Assembly: GCA_014825775.1 (NCBI GenBank)
Contig: MVAQ01000059.1
Location: forward strand, 1 to 64,000
Source of the DNA: Krasilnikovozyma curviuscula
Taxonomy: Eukaryota > Basidiomycota > Tremellomycetes > Cystofilobasidiales > Mrakiaceae
Reading direction: 5' to 3'
Length of the DNA stretch: 64,000 nucleotides
Shown here: positions 1 through 11,760 of the stretch, in pieces
Layout of the letters: every line of letters starts with the position of its first letter
How positions within the stretch are numbered: position 1 is the stretch's first letter
Position numbers and translations under genes: made by a program
Notes under the pieces: model-generated
The model's database searches: none
The model's input: the letters and a program-made list of their open reading frames with translations, nothing else
What the model was told of the DNA's origin: nothing

Positions 1-17
1 CCCCCCCCCCCCCCCCC
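1..17. repeat. poly-C run at the window edge
   Basis: The window opens with 17 consecutive C residues. This is not a telomere repeat, because no TTAGGG-type units follow. It may be a natural homopolymer or a sequence-end artefact. Confidence 0.6.
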
Positions 18-104
18 GACTTCACTGATGTTAATTCCAGTGTCATCTCGCACTATTGTTACAGACTCAACATTTTTCCCGTTCGGACCAAGCAGCTGCC
101 ATCG

Positions 105-715
105 TTATTCGACATCTTCGAGCGAGAAGGACCAGATGTAGTCTGTCCCTGACCCAGCTTGAGCAAACCTGAAGGTATGTGAAGCTAACTTTTCATCTTC
201 TTGAAATAGGGGGGTTAGATGTAGTGCAGATAATGATGAGATTTTGGATAGAGGCTGTTGTGAGGGATGTGATTGTCGACAAAGAGCGCCGAAGTGGATC
301 TGAAAAAGCATGCGACAAAGCCTTCAAAAACCATTTTACACAGTAGGAAGAATCTTGAGACTCTCGTTTTAAAAGCGTATCCCATTCCCTTTTGCCCATT
401 CCACAACCGTTTCTGGTCAAACTTAGATCACTTGGTCGTCCCATCAAGCTGGAAGGACACAATGCTGCAGAGCTTCTCTGGCTTACGCCAGGGGACGAGG
501 ATATACCTGTAATGAACAACTTGCTGTTGATTAGGGTCGAAATAAACAGTTACCTTCACCGGGCTGTATGTAGGCGTCGCGGGGGGAGGGGGGACTTCGC
601 CCTTCACGAGGTTTATTTTTCGACAGTCATAACCATTTTTTCCAACGAGGTTAGTAAGATATTGGATATTACTATAGAGCTCTATACTAACTCTGAATCT
701 CGACTGCAGTATCAA
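105..715 (-). CDS. possible minus-strand gene, unrecognised
   Basis: Two stretches on the minus strand look like exons rather than noise. One, after a cag acceptor near 513, reads YILVPWRKPEKLCSIVSFQL. The other, after a cag acceptor near 175, reads FAQAGSGTDYIWSFSLEDVE and ends in a TAA at 105-107. A proline-rich segment (GEVPPPPATPTYSPV) lies upstream near 560-600. I could not join these into one convincing frame and recognise no domain. The 5' end is undefined. It could equally be two short transcripts or a decayed gene. Confidence 0.25.
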
Positions 716-894
716 CTTCTATCAGGAATCTTGCGAAGAAAGGGCTGAAGCATTTCACTACGTATGTGCCACGAACTTCAGTAAAAAAGTAGAAATCCCA
801 GTCGTGAGTGTTATGAAATTCTCTAATACCTGGCATCCCAGGAGACATCTAACTAGCCTCATGGTGATACAAAATTCTAGATAGGATCCTTATT

Positions 895-1853
895 ATGGCT
901 CCCCCACCCACTTCATCAGCTCTCATGGACTCAACGACCCCTAGTTACATTTTCATTCCAACGGCTATTAAACCCACTGGATACCTTCCTTCTCACTGGC
1001 TAGAGATTAGCCATGTGCCTCGTTGGGAAAAAGTCAGCTTTGAGGTCAGTCGCCCCACATCGTGACATGCGCATGCGTCGCATGGGTCCCTTGAAACGCG
1101 CAGGAACACATGCTGACTTCAATCAATTCGCTTTTTTGCACGATATAGAGGCTTCAATTAGAAAGAAACTCGAGAATGTTCATCCCAGAGACCATTCTTG
1201 CGTCTCTCAGCTCACCATCGAACCAGGAAGAACCAGCTGCTCCAAGCGAAGACTTGGGCAAGATCATTGACTGGTGCGCTGATCCCATAGGAGCTCTCTT
1301 CACAGAAAACAAAACCATCGAGTTCAGTATTGACGGTTTCGTCTGGAGTGACCCTCAACCAAATGCCGTACGTATCTCGCCTTCGTCCGCTTTGCGATCT
1401 CAATGGAATTCTGACGCTATTAGTCTACTTTAGAACGAGATTCTGTACCTGATTCTGGTCTTTCAGATTCCTCCTCATGACCCCGATAACTTGCTCAAGT
1501 ACCTCAACGACAGCGGCCTCTACACCTCGCCTACGCAGTTCACCTTCAATGCCAAAGAACCCTCCATCCTTCTCCCTGCCTCGACACCCAGCCAAGACCT
1601 TTACTCAATCATACCCTTTGAAGACCCTTCAGAGAATGAGGGGTCGCCTTGGACTTGGCCTGCGTTCCTGGGGAAGGGACATCGCAGCTCGTACGATAAC
1701 CTCGCGATTGGGCGTAGAGTCAAAAACATGATTCAACTAAGCAAACACGGAGAAGCCAGAAGTGCGACGCCGATTGGGAGGAAGATGGATGAAGAAGAGA
1801 GGCGGAGCGAGGGGAGGAGAGATGGGGCCAGAGATGGGTGGGGTAGGAATTAA
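895..1853 (+). CDS. uncharacterised protein, three exons
   Basis: Joining 895-1044, 1149-1367 and 1467-1853 gives an open frame of 251 residues with all junctions in phase 0. The introns run gtcagt..tag and gtacgt..cag. The ATG at 895 starts MAPPPTSSALM. The middle part is ordinary mixed sequence (IIDWCADPIGALFTENKTIE, then a segment containing SPWTWPAFLGKGHRSSYDNL). The last 40 residues are strongly charged, with a run of Glu/Arg/Gly (EEERRSEGRRDGARDGWGRN). There is no signal peptide, membrane segment or family I recognise. The first intron has a less common donor, so the N-terminal exon is less certain than the other two. It is convergent with the hydrolase downstream, with a gap of 154 bp. 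Confidence 0.5.
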
Positions 1854-2007
1854 CTGATAACCCAGTCTTCGTCGTTGTAGATAAGGCAAATAACTTTGGG
1901 TTGACTGAAGTACTTTGTTTTTCTCATATCGAGACAGCCAGAATAAAAAGTGCATACGTTATATAAATTTCATCTCACGTCAATTAATCTCATCGCAGCA
2001 CCCCAAT

Positions 2008-4628
2008 CTATACATCTTCTCTGATTCTCCCAACCTCTTCAATGGCGGCCAGTAATTGAGTGTATTCATCACCAATTACTTTTACCGTGGCATTACCACT
2101 CGGAAACGCGAATCCAGGCTCCACCTGACACACCGTCCCCCACTCCGGTACTTCCCCATCGACAAGGTACTTTCGGATAGCCATCGCCGTACATAGAGAA
2201 GGCTCCGCAGTGGAGCAGTGTCCAGAGCCATTATGGTGCAAGAGTGAGGCTGAAGAGGACGTGAATGAGGATGCCATGTGTATTGCCGCATTGAAGGGTG
2301 TGACGCTGGTGAGATGTCATGCACCAGAGACCCGTCAACGATGAAGATCAAAGAAGAACAACCAACAATTATGTTAAGTTGGAATCTCTACCGTGAAAGT
2401 GACTCAGAAATATGAACAAAATACCAGACTCACGGATCATTAGTGTTGCCAACAAACAACACCTTGTGCTTCATCTCCCTCAGCCCTTCACCCATCGTCC
2501 AGCCTTTTTCCCACCTCTCAAACGGCCGATCTTTAAATGAAGAACACTTCCCACTCATTTGTCTGAACCCTTCGCCAAGCAAAGTGATCGACCTTAACAA
2601 ATCGCCTTCCTGGACCCAGTCGTCGAGCGTCATTGTATCTGTTGAAGATGTATCGGCACAGAAGACAGCCGGGTACATCTCCGTTGAAGGATATTTGACA
2701 TATTTTGAGGAAGATGGGATGTAGGTTTCAGCAGCTCGGATAAGTGTCAGCAGCGAGGTGCCGTTGGACGGAGAAGAAATTGCATCTGAGAAGGCGGACG
2801 CGAACTGCTGCCATTTAGCAGGTCCGTAGATCATCCTGAAAAGCTGTGAATACAAATTTGCGATTGAATCCAAGCAAAATCGTCAACTCGGTAACGTAGA
2901 GGAGTGAGTGAAGGCGGCTATTGCAGGGGACTTACAACGGAAAGCACCTGCGTCTGGGTAATCAGCCCACCTTGGCCACCTTCCCAATCACCAACAAGCA
3001 AGGGCTCATCAAATAATCCACTCAAAAATTTTTCCACCTTCTCTTTAACCACTACCGTCCTCTGCCCAACGCTTCCGGCCGCAGCGTCAGGGGCGAGCGC
3101 ACATGCTTGTGGACCTGCCAGCGCGCACTGTAGGTAGAACTGGTGTAAAGTGTCATCCGTGGACCCTGAGGCAGCAAGTGCATCAGCCGAAACAGAGGTA
3201 TACCATGCTTCTGAGTCTGAATGAAGAATATTGTCAGAGTCAATGGTGAGGCGTAAGCTGAACGCTGTTTGATATGTTTACTGTGGACAATGGAAAGACA
3301 TACCGACGACGCCGTCCAGTACAACGGATTTGACCCTATCGGGGAACATCGCTGAGAACGTAGCTCCAAGTACAGTACCGTAACTGTGGCCCAAACGAAA
3401 TGCTGAGCGGTTTGTCACATGCGAACGTCAAACGCGCCAAAGCCTTAGACGAACCTGAATCCCCAATAGATCAGATCTTCCTCCCCCTCTCCCAACGCAT
3501 CGAGGATCGCGAGCATATCTCTGGCCACAAACGGTGTATTGATACTCTTCCTAATTCGCTCTGGTGTACGAGCTTTTAGCTTGGCGTAGGTGAGCTTGTT
3601 GATCGCCTGTGCTTCCTTGACGAATCGCGTTTCTGCGGCGTACTGTAATCACAAAAACACCAGAGAGTCTCAGTGAGGAAAGAGACAGAAAGATAACACA
3701 AAATTGACAAACAGTGACAGGATCAGAGAGGTTCAGAGGCTTGGTGACATCGTAAGGCACCTTCAAGTCATTCTGCGCGTTGAACACGGCGTAGTCGTAC
3801 TGCGTGTCAAACGCATAGACGTGTGGTGTGCTGAGGTTGACGCCTCGTGGGTCGAACCCGATGATGTCGAAGGCATCCGAGGTGATGGTATTGAGCCCTT
3901 TGCCTGAGCGCGAAGCGAAGGAGGTGCCTGATCCTCCTGGACCTGTGTAAGGAGACACATGATGTATTAGCTTCGGGGCCATAATGGTTAGTCTAGAGTC
4001 TGCTGAAGAGGTACGAACCACCTGGGTTAATGAGCTATTCGGTCAATATCCACAGAATGGAGTAATGTTAACATACAGATTTCTCAAAACAAAATCATAC
4101 CTTACTATAACTCACCATAGTACCTGTTCTGTTTGCTTTACTCGCCGGCCACATCAGTAAAGCAATCTCAGCGTCCTCGCCGGGGATGGGTTCCAGCCAG
4201 TTGAGGGGCACGGTGATTTTGGAACAGAGCAGATGGGGTTCAGCTTCACATGGCTTCCATTTCAAGGTCGACGTTGGGTTTCTTATGAGATGACTGCCGA
4301 CAGCTGAGGCGGAGAGGGAGGATGGGAATCCACTGAGAGTCGATGCAGCAGTTAGCGAGACGGTGAGGAGTGCGATTCGCCTGGTCAAGCTCGATTTCTT
4401 GGCTGGGGGCAGCTGAGGTTGTTCAATGTGGGAAGGAATGCAATATTTTCCGCCTTTCTCCTTGAGGGACATTCTTCCTTTGATTTGCTTTGGTTGACTT
4501 TCTGCCTTCGAATTGCAGCCGCATGGTGAGCGCACTTCGCTGCAGACCGGTGGCGGAGTAGAATCGCTGAGGGCCGCATTCAAATGTGGGTCTGGACTGA
4601 GAGCTCTATGTCTACTTTCAGTTTCCAT
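2008..4628 (-). CDS. TAP-like alpha/beta hydrolase (S33-type aminopeptidase family), membrane anchored
   Basis: Eight exons (4628-4116, 4034-4019, 3942-3713, 3642-3455, 3383-3304, 3216-2936, 2843-2434, 2305-2008) join in frame to 671 residues. Family landmarks appear in order: the oxyanion-hole segment NPGGPGGSG, the nucleophile elbow YWGFSYGT (Ser in GFSYG, split by an intron), the acid in NTNDPVTP and the catalytic His in the TAP-like C-terminal signature GSGHCS, followed by the conserved GTVC. This matches Streptomyces tripeptidyl-aminopeptidase-like proteins. About 70 polar residues precede a single hydrophobic helix (RRIALLTVSLTAASTLSGF), so a type II membrane or secreted enzyme is likely. 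It cleaves N-terminal peptides or related amides; the substrate is unknown. Its ATG lies only 78 bp after the stop of the CE4 gene on the same strand. Exon 2 is only 16 nt. Confidence 0.85.
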
Positions 4629-4706
4629 CACTTTGATACAAGATAAAGATCAACGAAGTTCACTTAGAAACTTGCCGTTTATTTAAGACTACGAATACCG
4701 GTCTAT

Positions 4707-6171
4707 TTATTCCATCTTGTCTTCTGAGCCTCCCTCAGCTTTAGCTACCGGTGGATAAACAGGAGCAACATTCTCTGCTCTGAATGTCTCATTCATCTCA
4801 TTCTGTGAGCCAATGACAAGTGAGGTCAGCTATATCGAACGACAAGAGATACGGGGAGTTGGTCAGTGTGCTCACCATCGTAACCCATTTCACACCCTCG
4901 TGCTTGTTGACCCAATTGAGGAATCTCTCGAGCATCAATAACACTTGGGGACGACCAGAAACATCCGGGTGAATTGTCAAGGGGAAGACAAAGTCGTCAT
5001 AGTTCCTATAATCGTTCAGCTTCCTGTCAGTGACCAGATAGGAACGCTACAGAATTTAAGGAGCGTACTCGTAGAGGTAGGTGAACGTGTCCTGCCAGAT
5101 CTCTTCGACGACCCTTGGACTGACCCAACCGTGGGAATTAGGAGCTGACTTGACAAACATCATTGGAGGCAAGTCGTCCAAGTACCTTCAGGTTATATTC
5201 AATCATAAAGCAACATCAGTTTTAGATCAATCTTGTAGAAATGTAGAAAGGATGGAGAAGCGCACCAAGAGGCAGGAATTTCGACAATGCCGGTCTCGTT
5301 TCCTTTCACAAGCGGTTTCATCCACTCCTTCGCCTCTTTTGTGTAATCGATCTTCGTCCAGTGGTCTCTGTCCCTCAACCAGAACATCTGGTGGTCGTTG
5401 CTCATATTGGAGTGATCGTACTCGATGCCGTACTCTAGCAGCAGATCGACCCCATCTGCGGAAACTTCCCACCACGGCGCGACGGAGCCTTTAGGTGGCT
5501 TTCCACAGAACTCAGTCAGTTGTTTGAAGGTGTGGTCAAGGACATCCTTTTGTTGCTGCACTGTCATATCTCTTTGTGTATGATAAAAAAGAAGTAAGGG
5601 GTGTGACCCGGTGATTAGAGCTTTGGGGGGGGATAGGACGGGACATGTATCTTACCCTGGGTTCTCGTGAGAATATCCATGGAGACCAATCTCATGGCCT
5701 GCATCTCTAACCATCGCCATCTCCTTCGGGAACGTATCCAACCTGTTGCGTTCAGAACAGGATCATGAATGAGCCCATCCGCCTTCTTCTTCTGATCAAA
5801 GAAAGTCTGTGACTGAGACGTACGAGTGACCAGGAATGAACCACGTAGTTTTGATACCGAACTTCTCAAATAGCTTTAACAGCCTTACAGACCCAACTAC
5901 ATCAGGTGCAGTCAGCGGGCTATATATTCCGGCGAGCTAGTCGTAAAGAGAAAATGCTTTACCTTCACCAGCAAACATTCCTCGACTAATATCCAACGGA
6001 GAGTCCTCACCACCATAGGATCCAAGCCATCCAGCAACAGCTACAACAGAGAGCAAACAATGGAAGTGTCAGTAAGACGCCGGTGGAAACGACCAGGTGG
6101 GACTCACCGTCGACGTCGACCCCGATGGTACAAAGCACACGTCGTTGGGCACCTGGAACTTTGAAGGCCAT
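4707..6171 (-). CDS. CE4-fold polysaccharide deacetylase / cyclic-imidase-like hydrolase
   Basis: Starting at ATG 6171 ([20 protein letters not shown]), the exons give a NodB/CE4 domain without signal peptide. Visible motifs are the metal-binding first Asp in IGVDVDAVAGW, the metal His pair in HGYSHENP (H-x3-H), [10 protein letters not shown] and, near the C-terminus, [11 protein letters not shown] with the catalytic-base-type His. The segment YLDDLPPMM is typical of the HpPgdA/PuuE/imidase branch rather than of secreted chitin deacetylases. Members of that branch hydrolyse cyclic imides, allantoin or N-acetyl groups. The lack of a signal peptide favours an intracellular small-molecule amidohydrolase, which fits its neighbours (a 2-hydroxyacid dehydrogenase and glyoxylate-linked enzymes). 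The exact substrate is inference. The stop is TAA at 4709-4707. Confidence 0.85.
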
Positions 6172-6542
6172 TGTTCTTGTATGAGAGGTTGGTAGGTCGT
6201 GGTTAGTGGAGAGTACAGGAAGGGTTTGACGGACCTTTTTGAATCAGGGTGATGGAGGCGCTCCCTCCGCCGCCTGCTGATATCCATTGATTCCAACGTA
6301 TGAACGAAATATTAATTTTCCTCTCAAATATTCAAACGCAGTATACTCAAATAGGATTGAACAACGAGTGGTCTTCCCTTAAATCTCACAATAATAGTAA
6401 AACCCAAATCGCATTCCAAAAAATCAAAACTCTAAGAACTAAACTATTCTGAAAGCACAACGTCCTTCTGACGTCCGCAGTGGTGTTTAGGTCATAGTAG
6501 AAATCCCACAGTCCTGCAAATCCGTGAGCTGGTTGTAGGCTC
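6172..6542. other. intergenic region upstream of the CE4 gene
   Basis: The 371 bp hold no gene. They contain the CE4 promoter and the 3' side of the 2-hydroxyacid dehydrogenase. A GC-rich block at 6252-6276 stands out from AT-rich surroundings. Confidence 0.6.
6252..6276 (+). promoter_or_regulatory. GC-rich candidate element, copy A
   Basis: The block begins ATGGAGGCGCT (6252-6262) and continues TCCCTCCGCC (6262-6271). The first 11-mer recurs exactly at 18228-18238 in the aldolase/lyase promoter. The second 10-mer recurs exactly, inverted, at 8127-8136 in the dehydrogenase/regulator promoter. It lies about 80 bp upstream of the CE4 start. A regulatory role is inference. Confidence 0.4.
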
Positions 6543-8055
6543 CTAGTTGACCCCCGTATTAGGCCTACCCGTTTGAATGAAGGCCTCGCAATTTTCCAAC
6601 ACTTCCAGTTGTTGATCTGGCAAGAGCGTGTCGTTTACTACCGCATTGTGTGGCGATAATATCTGTCATAAAATGCATCAAGTTGAATGAATGGTACATG
6701 GGGGAGGAAGGGAGAAAATACTCACGGTCTTCTCTGACGCTATGAGTCCAGGGTGGATCTTGGGCTCGAACTCATACACGTCTAATCAATAACTCGTCAG
6801 CACAACGTCTCATAGAAGGCTAGGGGTGAGAGAGGGGTAGGGGTAGCAAACGAACCTAGAGCCGCTCTGAGCACTTTCCCAGATTCGAGCGCATCGACGA
6901 GCGCTTGCTCGTCAATTACGGCACCTCGAGCTGTGTTGACAATTATAACGTTATCCTTCATCTTTTGGAACTCTAATAAAGAAGCACCAGAAAGATCAGA
7001 TGTTTGTGCGCAGGGTGATGAGGCGCGGAATTACCTTTGTCGGAGAGCAGGTGGTGGGTGTTTTGGTTCAAGGGACAGTTCAAGGAGATGACATCCGAGC
7101 GGGCAAGAAGCTCATCCATAGAAACATAGGTGGCTCCGTTCTCCTCTGCAAAAATAGATCACCCTGTCAGTTAGCGGCGCGCAAACTGGCAGAAACTCAC
7201 ACACCTTCGGCTGGGAGGCGCGTTCGCTTCGTGTAGATTACCTTCATCCCAAAGTACATCATATGAGCAGCAACTATCGTTCTCATCATGAGTTAGCCAA
7301 GAACGGATCGCAAAGAGACACAGGAAAGGTCAATCTTACCCATCTTTCCGATCCTTCCCATTCCTGCGATAAAACGAGAAGGTTCAAAACCAGTACCCGT
7401 TTACAGAAAAAATAACGAGACGAAGTTTCCAAGAACTCCAACTCACCGATGATACCGAGAGTACTATGGCGGTTGTCCTTGACAAGAATCTCAGACATCT
7501 TCTCGTGCCAGATACCCTTTCTTGTATTGGCCTCATGCTGCGTCCTAGCCCTCATGACCTGCATAATCATCGTCGCACACGTATCCGCTGTCCTGATACC
7601 GACGCACTGCGGGTTGTTAGCGTAGATTGCACCCATCGATGTGAGATACTTGACGTCGACGTTCTCGTATCCCGCGTTTGGGTGAGTGAAGAATTTACAG
7701 CCTGTCTCTGCGAAGGGGGAAGCGAGTTCTTTGTTCAAAGGGAAGGGTGAGGGAATGTTCCAGTCGATGAACCAACACCAGGCTGTGTGTTGGCGCGAGC
7801 GAATAATGGTGAGGTTCGTTTGAGCAGAGGTAAAGCGGGGGGGTTTCTTCTTAAGAACACGAGGGACTTACCAACGAATGGACCATGTTCCTTGATGAAA
7901 GCAGGAATCATGGCGAGCTGTTCTTCTCGTCCAAGTTGAGGCATGATGGTGATATCCATGATCTTTTTGCTATCTTCGAGCCGCTGGAGTTCGACATGGT
8001 TTGGGTTGCCCAGGAAGCAAACCTTAGGGAGAGGAGAAGACACAGCGGTTGGCAT
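6543..8055 (-). CDS. D-isomer-specific 2-hydroxyacid dehydrogenase (glyoxylate/hydroxypyruvate reductase type)
   Basis: The protein starts MPTAVSSPLPKVCFLGNPNH at ATG 8055 and ends TGRPNTGVN at a TAG (6543-6545). The NAD(P)-binding loop reads GIIGMGRIGK, split by an intron. The catalytic triad of the family is visible: Arg in VNTARGAVIDE, Glu in DVYEFEP and His in LSPHNA. Basic residues after strand beta-2 (VIYTKRTR) suggest preference for NADP(H). The family reduces 2-oxo acids such as glyoxylate or hydroxypyruvate. There is no peroxisomal or signal sequence, so it is probably cytosolic. At least seven exons are needed. It is divergent from the Zn2Cys6 regulator at 8593, sharing 537 bp. The exact 2-oxo acid cannot be told from sequence. 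Confidence 0.87.
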
Positions 8056-8592
8056 TTATGGAGTTAGGACAGATGTGGTTTCAGCAACGAAACGGAAAAG
8101 TAATATTTCGAGCCCAGGTCAGATAAGGCGGAGGGACAGCCGACTAAAGCTGTTGCTAAAGTTTTAGATACAAGGATCTGATATATTCGCTTTTTTGACA
8201 ATTGAAAATGGTACCATTGTCGAACTTAAGCATGGTTGTCAAACTGGAATCGCCAGGGGTGGGTCGAAGCAACTCATCAAATGACGGCGAAGCAGAGGGT
8301 TGCTGTAGGCCATAGGAGAGGTTTCCAGCCACATAGACACAGAAGATGAGATATACTTAATATATACTTAATGATTAAGAGAAACCTAACCATGCCAGCA
8401 AGAAAATCGATAGAAAATCAATAGAAAATAAAGAGAAACAGTTGCTATCTCACATTGTGGACGCGGCCAAGCTTTCTCAGATTCCCTGCTTTCTACGAAC
8501 CTCAACATCTCCATTTTTATTCAGTCTTCCTCCTTGCCACTGATCTGGGAAGTGGGTAATAGATTGGTGGTCATTTAGCTCTTTCATCAGCC
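8056..8592. promoter_or_regulatory. divergent promoter between dehydrogenase and Zn2Cys6 regulator
   Basis: The 537 bp separate two divergent start codons and hold no convincing ORF. At 8123-8142 lies an ATAAGGCGG / TCCCTCCGCC (minus strand) block shared with other promoters of the cluster. The same block also forms CGG-N8-CCG, a plausible Zn2Cys6 half-site pair. Confidence 0.5.
8123..8142 (-). promoter_or_regulatory. GC-rich candidate element, copy B
   Basis: Read on the minus strand, 8136-8127 is TCCCTCCGCC, identical to 6262-6271. On the plus strand, ATAAGGCGG (8123-8131) is identical to 12228-12236 upstream of the MBL-fold gene. It is about 75 bp from the dehydrogenase start. Confidence 0.4.
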
Positions 8593-11500
8593 ATGCCGGT
8601 AGTCCGCAATTCCAACGGCCAGCAATCTAACTCGACTTCAGCCTCAAGTGCAGCCCCAACCTTAGCTTTCACCTCTTCAACAACAGTAACTGCACCCATT
8701 GATGTCTCTGGAGCACAGCCTATCGCTGGTAGCTCGACTGGAGAAGGGACTGCAGCAGGAGCGGAAGCCAGGCAACCAAAGTTCGTGTCGAAGCTGTTTG
8801 ATCCAAGTCAACAAGGTGAGCGGAATGATTCGATAATTATTGTAGAACAGTGAAGGCTATACCCCTTCAAATCCTGTAACTGGGATTGTTACAGGGTTTA
8901 AAGCTGGTTTCTCAAGGGTAAATTACCCGCCGTCCTATAACTCTGGCTAACTTGCTTCTGTTTTAGCTTGCCAACACTGTCACAAGCGGAAACGTAAAGT
9001 GAGTAGCTCTCTCATTGAGGTGATACAGATTACTCTGGGAAGCGAAGCTGGACGGGCTAAGAAATCGGCGACCAGCTAAGAGCTGCGATCCGCGAGTTCT
9101 CTATATTGACTTCTCTTCTTCGCAGTGCGATAAACAACGCCCAAGGTGCTCCAACTGTGTCAAAGCCGATGTGGCCTGTGTGTTTGATTGGAAGGTGAGG
9201 TTAAGTTTCACGCAGCTCACCAAACAGCCAGTCATTCAACCCTGTTGCTTACATCGTGTATCCAGGTTACCGACAAAACTCACCCGAACATCATCGGAGA
9301 TCTGAGGAAGGAAATTGAAGTGCTGTCTCTTCGGGTGGAATGGCTAGAAAGCTCCCTAGAGAAAGTGATCGGCTCCATTCCTGGCGCACTGAAGGAGGTC
9401 GTCACCGGCACTGAATTTCAAAGCAATGGCCACCTCAACTCACCACCTTCTATAGCTCTCCCCGCATCCTCCGTCTCGCCTCCATCCACGTCAGGCCTAG
9501 CGAACCTCGCTGAAGCATCAGCTATGATCGAGCAGGAATTCCCACCGTCGTTCCCCGCGATCGCGAAACGACTCTTCACTCCGACTGCGAACGACAATCA
9601 GATTCCTTCATCTTTCCAGAGTTTGGGCATCCTTGACGATGAGGATATTGGAGATGATCCAAGCGCGGATCCCGGCCCGTCGGCTAGTAGGAACAACAGC
9701 GTCTCATATAGCTCTAACTTTGGCTATGAGATTCCGTGGAATGAACATGATGTCGAAGAACTTCCACCTTTCCCAACCGTCAAAACCCTTGTCACTGCTT
9801 TCTTCTCTAATAATGGTGTCGCTTATCCTTTCCTAGAAAGGAGCGAATTTATGGCAGAGTGAGCACTTTTCCAATAGCTCTTCTACCTTGCTCGCTTTAA
9901 CAAAAGGGTTTGTTGTAATATGTCAGGATCGAAAACCTTTTCCGAAACTATCCACCACCCACGACTCTCCCCTCCAAGGTGCTGAAAGACATTCGAATCT
10001 CCAAGTTTCGACTCTTCATGGTTTGTTCCATCGGTATCACGAATGTCGAGCGCCTTGGAATGGCCAAAAGAGGAACCAGCCAAGATTTTTACATCCGGGC
10101 AGTCAGACTCTTAGATTCTGTCCTTTCAGGTGGTGACATTGTGAGTTGTTCCTCTCCGTATCCCTAGCTTGCTTATGAGCTCCCCCCACCTCTTCCTCTG
10201 ACCCCTGCCTTCCTCGATAGCGCATGGTACAAAACCTCCTCCTTATGGCTCTATACGCAACTATGGATCCTCGAGGTCCAGGGATGTTCGATATTGTTGG
10301 TGCTGCCCTCCGAGCGTGCATTGGGCTCGGTCTCCATCGGAAGATTGCGGCTTCGAGTGCTACAACGGGGCCTGCTGAAGCAGGTTCGCTGCAGGTGCCC
10401 AGCGAGAAGCTGAATGAGAAGCTAATGGAGATGAGGAGGAGAGTTTGGTGGAGTGCCTTTAACTTGGATCGGCTGGTGTATGTTGTTTCCTTCTCGCTTT
10501 CAGTTTTGTTCGAGAAAAATAGCCCTGATCGCTTTTTGATACTCTAGGACTTTCACTTTGGGTCGTCCAGCAAGTATCAGGGATGAAGATATTGATATCG
10601 AAGTGAGTTCTTAAACCTTTATTCCCCCGCAAGCTATGTTTCATAACACACAACTGGCGTATTAGTACCCTCTCCTACCCAACACTTCCTCAAACGAACT
10701 CCTCAACGGAATCCCATACATGACTTACTGCGTCCATATTATCAAGCTTCGACAGATCTCTGGCGATATTCTCCAAAATGTTTACAGCCCAAGGCAGCAA
10801 AACCTACCGGACGCTGAGCGCGAAATCATCCAGATTCGCATTCACTCTGAGCTGGACCACTGGAGAACGACGATCCCATTCTTTGCAAAACATTCTCAGT
10901 CATCAAGAGTCGAGACGGGATTCAACAATCTCACGTGGTTCAATCTAGCGTACCACATCTGCCTCGCAGGACTCTATCGGCCATCTGTCCTATTCCCGAC
11001 GCTCACAAAAGAAAAGTTTTCGATTCTCAAGGAAGCTTCGGCCAGTGCATTGGAGATGTTTGGAAAGCTTCATGTAGATCGCAGAATCAGCTTGAACGCC
11101 ATTCATCTGATTCAGATGTTCACCTCTGCCATCAACCTTCTTTACGTGCTTTGTCAGTGAATCATGCTTCCTGATTTGAAGCGATCCCACCAGCTGAATC
11201 GGGTAATATTTCTTCATAGGTGAATTTGACGGTGATCCAGCAACCAATGCATTTTCGGAAGAGTGGAGGATGGCAGCGATTGAGACAGTCTCAGGGGTTC
11301 GAGAGCTGGTGTCGGACTTCTTCTCTGACTGGAAGGGGACTTTGCAGTATAGGAAAACATTCGAAGCTCTTGCTGAAATGTGAGTTTGTCTTTCTTCTAA
11401 GGATCTCTTCCATCACTCTTTAATACTTTTTCCGTTCTCATCTCGGTCAGGTTGATCACCCGTTCCGCTCAACCGATCATCCCTCACAGTGATACCAAGA

Positions 11501-11760
11501 CGGATGATGCTGTTTCCTACAACTTGGTTGATACTCTTTCAGGTGGTAATGGTGCTGCTCCTGTGCCTGATGATATCACGATCAGTCAAGCTCAAGACTT
11601 CATGATGGACTTCTGGCAAAACGAGGGTGAGAATTTCCAGAACGTCGACACTGGCATCAACAACTACGACTTTGGAATGGGCAAACAGCAGCAACAGCTC
11701 CCTGACCTTTACGACGACAGTCTATTCTTGTTGAATTTTGATCTCAATTCAATCATGTAG
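8593..11760 (+). CDS. Zn2Cys6 transcription factor with fungal_trans domain
   Basis: Exon 1 is 8593-8815; exons 8967-8998 and 9126-9194 encode the zinc cluster CQHCHKRKRKCDKQRPRCSN followed by CVKADVAC (C-x2-C-x6-C-x6-C-x2-C-x6-C), split by an intron in the middle. A linker and a leucine-rich dimerisation-type helix (DLRKEIEVLSLRVEWLESSL) follow. The middle-homology region is recognisable around 10224-10460 (MVQNLLLMALYATMDPRGPG, then ACIGLGLHRK and RRRVWWSAFNLDRLV), followed by GRPASIRDEDID. The C-terminus is acidic and Asn/Gln-rich and ends at TAG 11760. The serine-rich N-terminus before the zinc cluster is about 74 residues. It is divergent from the dehydrogenase and upstream of the MBL-fold gene. 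Such regulators usually control adjacent catabolic genes; that link is inferred. Confidence 0.9.

Noticed and set aside
1..17. Poly-C as a telomere end
   Set aside because: Pure C without T/A-containing repeat units; no telomere-type repeats follow.
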